DNA of 64,000 nucleotides, taken from assembly GCA_034766995.1 (NCBI GenBank), contig CM068315.1, positions 4,563,736-4,627,735 of the forward strand. The letters run 5' to 3'. Source of the stretch: Acanthacorydalis orientalis (Eukaryota; Arthropoda; Insecta; Megaloptera; Corydalidae). Both the position numbers and the translations under genes were made by a program. How positions within the stretch are numbered: position 1 is the stretch's first letter; each line of letters begins with the position of its first letter. Shown here piece after piece: positions 57,683 to 64,000 of the stretch. Under the pieces are notes generated by a model that searched no databases, was not told the DNA's origin, and worked only from the letters and a program-made list of their open reading frames with translations.

Positions 57683-57721
57683 TTCTTTATAGTCTCTCTC
57701 TCTCTCTCTCTATATATATAC
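57635..57721. repeat. (TA)n and (CT)n(TA)n arrays
   Basis: Two arrays with a short AT spacer. They abut the CTAG end of Helitron-like copy 5. Confidence 0.9.
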
Positions 57722-57722
57722 A

Positions 57723-57864
57723 CTAGGGAGCTTCACCCCCTGCTCCCTGCGCGCACCCACTTCTCAATTATATCCCTGCACATAAATCGAATAAAACAAT
57801 AAACATATTTTTTAAAACTCATTATGTCTATACAATTATTATCAGATATATAGAAACGTAATCG

Positions 57865-57914
<50 letters not shown>

Positions 57915-57962
57915 CAAAAACAATATCTTGCAACATTGTAGTTTTTTGTGGATAATTTTCAT
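57723..57962 (-). mobile_element. Helitron-like element, copy 5
   Basis: Begins CTAGGGAGCTTCACCCCCTG then CTCCCTGCGCGCACCCACTT. The body includes ATGTCTATACAATTATTATC, an internal TA array (57868-57913), and TTTTTTGTGGATAATTTTCA at the 5' side. Same orientation as all other copies. Confidence 0.65.
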
Positions 57963-58555
57963 TATATATATATATATATATATATATGTTAGCGTATTTA
58001 TATACATATATCTGTGCGCGCGTGTGTGTGTATGTATGTTTTTACGACTTCCAACTTCTTATGTATCGATTTTACTATACAGATTGTTCTGCAATGCTAT
58101 TATATACGAGAGAAATAAATCTCAAGACAATAGTATATCTTGTTTAATGGAAGTAGTTGAAGAAAATATATAGCAATTGAGAGAACAGTACCTAGTATTT
58201 CTATTTGATATAAAGAAGCTTGAAACAGTACGATATATAATTAATAGCAGTGTCTCTTATATTTAACAACCAACTTTATTCATTAGTTCGAATAAAATAA
58301 ATTTGACTTTCTTTATGTATTGAAATTGTAAAAGCATATTCGAGTAAAAGCAATTTCAATTCAGTGAAGTAAACTGGGATCAAAATGTATTTTTTTAATA
58401 AGAAGTCTTAGAAAAGATCTCAATTAAAGTTTTATATAAAAAAAGTAGATTTCATTGAACGAACTGAAATAGAAATTTCGTAGAAAAAGAAGACAGTATG
58501 TGTAAATTATTTTATATATTTGGAAAAGTATAGTGCATCTATATTGATTGCTATA

Positions 58556-58607
<52 letters not shown>

Positions 58608-58708
58608 TTCAATTTTAATTAATAAAATTTATTTTAAAAAATACAAAGTTTAAGTGTTTATAAAAAAAATGATACAACACCGTGTCAGTATTATTTATAA
58701 GTATTCTA
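57963..58708. other. intergenic DNA with TA arrays
   Basis: TA arrays at 57963-57987 and 58558-58604; a TG/CG run at 58014-58036. No gene recognised; the 81-codon frame 57928-58173 starts inside repeats. Confidence 0.5.
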
Positions 58709-59196
58709 CACGGTTTCCAATACGAGACACATATTTTTAATTTGAAATAAAACAGAATGTGCGTTAAATTTTCAAGTTTCCTTATTGTAAATAATAGTTA
58801 GAGGTATCCTATTTATAAATGAAAAATAATATTATATAAGTGACTGCCACGTGCTTTCTTACAAGTAATCATTCTTTTGTTAAAATTTTCTATAACATCC
58901 CTACACAACTGGGGCTCTATCTCACCAATTACTCTTCAGATTTTATCTTTTAGATTGGAAATTTTTTTAGGATTATTATTTTTATCGATTCATTTACGAA
59001 ATGTATTTTTCTATAGAACGACCATTTTCATAATACAATTGTATTATTTCAATCCATTGTGCTGCTGTACACGAAGTCATAACTAAAAATGACAATTTCA
59101 AAACTTAACAAATTTCTAAAAAAATACAGCTGTCAGTTTGACATCTGTGAAATATAATCTGCCTTAAAAAATGCGACCTTATTGGAGAACCCTTCA
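58709..59196 (-). mobile_element. deletion derivative of Tc1-like family I
   Basis: The ends match 42388-43658 (left GGTTTCCAATACGAGACACA, right in reverse GGTTCTCCAATAAGGTCGCA). The residual gene at 58813-59080 joins the first 25 or so codons (EIIQLYYENGRSI) to the last 45 (GEIEPQLCRDVIENFNKRMI, ARGSHLYNIIFHL stop). The C-terminal frame is nearly intact and shows how the full-length copy must once have ended. Confidence 0.85.
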
Positions 59197-59974
59197 TGAA
59201 CCACGCAGTAGATTTTGATATAATTCGATATTAAATTATACTTAATGAAATTAAATACCTTTGAAATGTACTTAATAAAATTGAAATATTGAAAATTAAT
59301 TAAACATTACTTCAAATATATATTCAGACACGAGACTTGCTTGCACAGAGAGTGAATCTATTTTATTAGACCGCAACTTACATATAAATCAATATATTAC
59401 AGAATAAATGTAGCAATTCAAGAGATATCTATTTTGATATAACACTATATCAATTTAATTTCCTGCCTATTAAGTACTGAATAATTTATATGTCATCGGT
59501 TCATGTTATCCTTAACATTTCACGTGTCACCTGTGTGAATATTGAGACCTATAATATTTTATATGATAATCATTTACGTATATGGATTGTGTGAGATTTA
59601 TAACAGGGCTGGCAAGACAGATGCTGAGATTTATGTGAGACATCTGTTTTCAAGCTACACTATTCAAGTTTTATTTTCTGACCACTTTTACTGAATAGCC
59701 TGTGAGTTGAATATATTTAAAAGTATGAAGTATATATTGAATGTACTATATTAACTATATATTTTTTTGTTGACTTTTATTGTCTGTTTATTTTAAAACA
59801 TTTTACATCTTATTACTCTGTTTATACGAAATTTACTTACATAGATTTATTTATAATACAAGATGCTTCCAGAGGAACAGGCCAATTTCAAAACGAATAG
59901 TTAAATGAATTTTTATTTTTATATATTTTTTTACATATTCTTGATAGGTACATCAATCCATTTTATTTTTTTTT
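59197..59974. other. AT-rich intergenic DNA
   Basis: No gene recognised. Confidence 0.5.
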
Positions 59975-60455
59975 AAATAACGCTTGATAGATGAACACCA
60001 TTTCGACGCACACATTCCTGTAATATTTTTCGGAAATTTTCCATTACCTATCTTAACATATCTGATGGAATCTTCGCAATTGCTTCTTAGATTTTTAATT
60101 TAAGTTCAGGAACAGTGTATGGACGATCAACATACACCTCACTCTTTAGATAACCTGAAAGAAAATAATCACACGCCGTTAAATCTTAGGATCTTGCTGG
60201 TCAAACAATATCTCCATTTTTGGAAACGATGTAGTTCGAAAAGAGCACTTTTACAGCAGCCATGGACATTCTAGCGGTATGACGTATTGCCCCATCCTGC
60301 TGGAACTATGTAATTTGTGAACATCGGTTTAATTCTTGCGTCAGAAATGTTAGTATAGCGAGTTGCGTCAACGTTTGTGGCGTTTTCGTTGTCGTCTTTG
60401 AAGAAGAAATGCCATATAATGGCAAAGAACGAAAGTGCACATCATACAGTAACTG
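59975..60455 (-). pseudogene. Tc1-like transposase C-terminal part, family J
   Basis: The minus strand reads WHFFFKDDNENATNVDATRY, then in another frame HTARMSMAAVKVLFSNYIVS, KNGDIV, DLTACDYFLSGYLKSEVYVD, RPYTVPELKLKI, EAIAKIPSDML and VMENFRKILQECVRRNGVHL. This is the C-terminal half of the same insect transposase family as family I, from a clearly different lineage. Frameshifts and stops are present; the N-terminal half is absent. Confidence 0.8.
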
Positions 60456-60665
60456 TTGGACTATTCGTTAGCTTTTGATGTGATTCAAATGAGTTCTCAC
60501 TACTCTAATATTGACTATTCTATTTGTTCACATAGCCGTTTAAATTAAACTACACTTGACCTGGCAACCTCTCATACATATAAGTTCATTTTTAAATAAT
60601 ATAAATATGTATCTTTTTCTTTTTTTTTTAAAGAACAATACGAATATTTTACTGTTTTTTTTACT
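60456..60665. other. intergenic DNA
   Basis: Nothing recognised. Confidence 0.4.
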
Positions 60666-61300
60666 TTATTAGCCTCTTGACATACGAATTAATTAAAATT
60701 TTATATGATCAAAAAATATTATTTATTTTTCAGCTTAATATTTGTGACAGCTTAACAATGAAAATAATATTTATACATTGCTCAATATTATAATTCAATA
60801 CTAATAACTAAAATTAATAAAGAATGATTAAATAACAAATTATACAATAATTCAATAGTACTGTAGAGTACGAAACTTTTCGAAACATTTTGGTAAATGT
60901 AGAGGTATTTGACGTTTTTTGCACTGTCAAGTCGTTTCACTTCTTATATTGTTTTTTGAGCACACGTTCAAAAGCATCATCCCGCAAAGAGATGTCTTTG
61001 CAGGATGAGGGCTTTTTACCAGTGGAAGGTATATTTTCAGGAAAATGTCCCCTCACTCGAATAGCTCATTTGGCTTTCACTGTCACTTTCGTACAAATTC
61101 AAAATAGACATGTTACAGGGTTCGTTTCTATGGTTCACACCTTAACACTAAATATATATATATAATTATTTTTTTAACATTTGCGTTGTAACTGTACTAA
61201 AGTGAATTAAATCTGCGTGCGTCTCAGAGAGGTTAATGTTTATAATGGCATAAGAAACACATGACTTATCAGAGACATCTTTGCATGTCAAGGAGTTAAA
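60666..61300 (+). mobile_element. TTAA-type repeat D, long copy
   Basis: The left end TTAGCCTCTTGACATACGAA and the right end in reverse TTAACTCCTTGACATGCAAA form imperfect inverted repeats, with TTAA (mutated to TTAG on the left) at the border as in piggyBac-type elements. The interior matches 27147-27360 in part. A 91-codon frame (60890-61165) and a hairpin CATCCCGCAAAGA / TCTTTGCAGGATG at 60977-61006 lie inside; no transposase motif seen. Confidence 0.5.
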
Positions 61301-61661
61301 ATAACCTCAGAAACCAAAGAGAATCCTCGAATTTTGTGAAATATAAAATATTAGTTCTACAGAAACATGTCTTAAAGAAAAAATCATATTCTGTTTGAAA
61401 AACGATATGTGAAATAAGAAGTGTTTATAGCAGAGGTTCAATCTAACTCCTCATATATCATTGCCGTCACCATATATTGTCAACTTCTTACCTGTTCTTA
61501 TAACATCATATTGAAATATTTTATAGTTAGACAAGCTTCAAATATAATTAATTATTTCTCAATTGTTCTCTATATCAAATCTTCTACAGTTGTTTATTTT
61601 ACTGTATCTAGATTTGAAATTTCTGTTCAAATATAAATGTTTTATTTTATTTAGCTTATAA
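61301..61661. other. AT-rich intergenic DNA
   Basis: Nothing recognised; the 71-codon frame at 61421-61636 has no motif. Confidence 0.45.
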
Positions 61662-61663
61662 TA

Positions 61664-62178
61664 TTAGGTGTAAAAATTAATTCGGTGTCTTCATATCGGA
61701 ATCAATCATAACTCTGTTTCGAATTAGAATATTTACTCATCGTCTTAAGGTTTTGAAGTCCGAATTTTATCATTTAAAAACAGTATATATCTTGTCCAAG
61801 CAGTTGGCATACTCTCTAAATATAATTGTGAACATAATGGCATCCTAAAAGCAGCATATTAGGCATTGCATACTTTTCGCATTCCAGTTGAAAACAAAAT
61901 GCTGCCAAAGCCCCATAAATAATTTTTACATGAAGGTGTTATGATTCATAAAACATACAAAAAAATGTTAAAACAGTGGAGAGGTCCGGAAATGTATTAC
62001 GACTTCATCGACTCAAAGTCGCCATCTTTTTTTCGACAAGGGATTCGTCAGTTATCCGACATATGGAGCAAAGTTATACAAAATAACGGAGGATGTTTTG
62101 ATGATTGAAATGTATTCCATTTTTTCGTAAATGAATATTTTCTATAAAAAAAGCGCAGAACTACTTTGTACACTTGAT
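61664..62178 (+). mobile_element. mini-mariner family G, copy 3
   Basis: TTAGGTGTAAAAATTAATTC after TA (61662-61663) is the left TIR; the right end in reverse reads TCAAGTGTACAAAGTAGTTC. The interior ends SKSPSFFRQGIRQLSDIWSK VIQNNGGCFDD and stop (about 62016-62107), a typical mariner C-terminus, joined to N-terminal leftovers near 61900. About 515 bases. Confidence 0.8.
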
Positions 62179-63002
62179 ATATGTTTGTATAGTATAACGA
62201 TAAGTTAAGTATTACATATTATAATCGATGATACTAGAAAATTTTTTGCATTATTTAAGCTACAGAGACGATCAATAAAGTTTTGTGTGTCAACGATATT
62301 CAGAATATTTAGCGAATAGTAGAATAAATATGAGTGATACAATACGTTTTCGTTTCATGTTTGATCATAGTTTTCATTAATTATTTCTACTATTATTTTA
62401 AATATTATTACATGACAGTAATTTTCGTTTTTCGGTATTTATTTCTGTTTCTGATAATGAGAAAAATAACGGAAAACTCCTTCACGACATCGTTGACATT
62501 GAAAATGATAATCCGACATCGAAATTTTCTTTTCCTTTAACACACACACACACATGTTTCAAATCCGAGTTGTCGGTATTATCAGACGGTACAATGACAC
62601 CAATTTTATATAATATATGAATTGAAGGAGATATCAATTAAGTCTTACATTGGCTGAGCGTGGGTTTTGTTAATCGTTTCTCATACAGAACATGTGTACC
62701 TAATAAACGTATGCGTGGCCATGCCTTACGCACATTTACTTAAGGATCAATTTAACGTGACACGACGCACCGTATATAAGATTAAGTCGAATTTCGAAAC
62801 GCGATACGGCGAGTGCGTTCTTTAAAGACACCACAGGGACGTATTTCTTGCATTATGTTAACACTACAGGATGAATAACACATCGTCGATTTTATGAATA
62901 TTTCATGACCGTTCTTACATCGATACATAACGATCTACGAGGTATACACAGTCTACAAATGTATATTTTTAACAATATGTTGGATATTCTATAATTAATA
63001 TA
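62179..63002. other. intergenic DNA with CpG-containing island
   Basis: 62640-62960 is less AT-rich with many CG steps (CGCGATACGGCGAGTGCG) and a TATATAAG at 62774. No coding frame follows within the window. A CA run lies at 62541-62553. Confidence 0.4.
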
Positions 63003-63900
63003 TTGGATTGATGCGTACGTTCGTAGTGATTTTTAATTAAATTTAACATTTCTTTTTTTAAATAAACAAAATACCCAAACTAATTGAATAATATATTCTC
63101 CTCCATTGTTTATGATTTTCTCCCAACATTCTGACAGTTTTTCAATTCCACGCCTGAAGAAATTCGGTGGTTTGGTGGTGAAGGAGTCATTAAGCCAATT
63201 TTGGAAAGCAGCGTCGTTATTAAAGGAAATTCCTCGGAAATTGTTGGAGAGAGAGAGGAAAAGATGAAAATCTGTTGGAGTAAAATCAGGAAAACAGGGC
63301 GAATGTGAAATAATCTCTCAACCAAGCTCTCGAATAGCCGCTTTTGTAAACTTAGCAGAATGTAAACGGGCATGCTGCAAAATCACTTGATGCCGTTCTC
63401 CAGGTCGTTTCTCTTGAATATTGGCCTCAATGCGACAAAATTATTGGTAATAAAACTCGGAAGTATTAATTGACGTGGATCATCGTGTATTAAAGCATTT
63501 AAAGGTCTTCATCTGAGTCGGATGGTCTTCCTGAACGTGGAGAATAATTCATGTCAAAACGATCCTCTTTAAATCAAGAAAACCATTTTCGCGCCGTACT
63601 TTCCCCGATGGCGTTCTCTCCGTAAACGTCACAAATTGTTCTAGCTACCCTGATACTTTAACTCCTCGATTAAACTCAAACAAAAGGATATGTCGGAAAT
63701 GTTCGTTTTTTTTGTACTTGACACTCATTTTTTTCTTAACCATCCTTAACACAAACTTTTTACAAATTGAAAAATTCAAGAAGCAGTAAATAATACAATA
63801 CTATGAAAAAGAATTACATTAATATATGTCAAACAGACTTCTTTCCAAAGCACTGTTCCCTTGAAAAACAAGAACGTTACGAACTTATGCATCAACCCAA
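63003..63900 (-). mobile_element. mariner, family M, internally deleted
   Basis: Left end TTGGATTGATGCGTACGTTC and right end in reverse TTGGGTTGATGCATAAGTTC, both then GTA, each next to TA (63001-63002, 63901-63902). 898 bases; a full relative is about 1.3 kb. Transposase remnant on the minus strand. Confidence 0.9.
63070..63728 (-). pseudogene. mariner transposase pseudogene, family M
   Basis: Starts MSVKYKKNEHFRHILLFEFN RG, passes ERTPSGKVRRENGFLDLKRI with frameshifts, then jumps to IQEKRPGERHQVILQHARLH, AKFTKAAIRELG, HSPCFPDFTPTDFHLFLSLS NNFRGISFNNDAAFQNWLND, and ends FFRRGIEKLSECWEKIINNG GEYI. The block expected as QHDNARLH reads QHARLH: two codons, including the second catalytic Asp, are gone. 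The third Asp (PTDFHLF) remains. The first catalytic Asp lies in the deleted middle. Confidence 0.85.
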
Positions 63901-64000
63901 TACATCATATTTCCTTTGATTGCCAATAAAACGAATTTAATATATACATAGAACTTCTACATGTTTACCTTTCTTATCATTGTAAGAAGTTTGATCTTTT

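Noticed and set aside
58877..59086. Plus-strand open frame of 69 codons
   Set aside because: It is antisense to the residual family I transposase gene.
62558..62575. TTTCAAATCCGAGTT, like a tRNA T-arm
   Set aside because: No cloverleaf can be drawn from the flanks.

Overview
The window looks like gene-poor intergenic DNA from a large, AT-rich arthropod genome, most likely an insect. The reasons are one intronless ARL4-type GTPase coding exon, the absence of any bacterial-style gene layout, dozens of long (TA)n arrays, and many decayed Tc1/mariner, hAT, Helitron-like and LINE remnants of kinds typical of insects. The order cannot be fixed from the sequence.

Only one host gene is supported. 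An ADP-ribosylation-factor-like 4 (Arl4) gene lies at 793-1395 on the + strand, behind a splice acceptor at 752-753 and followed by an AU-rich 3' UTR of roughly 0.65 kb. Its upstream exon(s) and promoter lie before the window. The first 753 bases are intron and hold a mariner remnant that ends about 50 bases before the acceptor.

From about 2.1 kb to the end, everything recognisable is repeat-derived. From 2.1 to 12.3 kb there is mostly featureless AT-rich DNA with TA arrays, one short LINE scrap and a perfect 40-base palindrome. From 13 to 16.3 kb there are mini-mariners and a fold-back MITE. From 20 to 31 kb there are LINE 3' scraps, a Helitron-like element full of TA arrays, a mariner carrying a nested insertion, and a hAT C-terminus. 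From 31.7 to 37.7 kb there is a roughly 0.2-kb repeat seen three times, a mariner N-terminus, and two Helitron-like copies in tandem. From 42 to 49 kb there are a full-length but dead Tc1-type element, a hAT-like MITE, a Tc1 fragment and two further mariner lineages. From 49.3 to 52.8 kb lies the densest nest, with at least four repeat families inside or against one another. From 54 to 64 kb there are mariners with TA target sites, another hAT tail, tandem Tc1-type 3' ends, deletion derivatives, a TTAA-bordered repeat and a mariner missing a catalytic aspartate.

No operon, CRISPR array, tRNA, rRNA or intact transposase was seen. No convincing undescribed biological system was found. The best leads are structural: mini-mariners sharing one internal deletion, a block that was copied together with the flank outside a transposon end and then inserted into a mariner with a short duplication, repeat ends that repeatedly abut TA arrays, and two minimal upstream ORFs before Arl4. 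All homology calls were made by eye from recalled family patterns and by comparing copies inside the window; no search was run.
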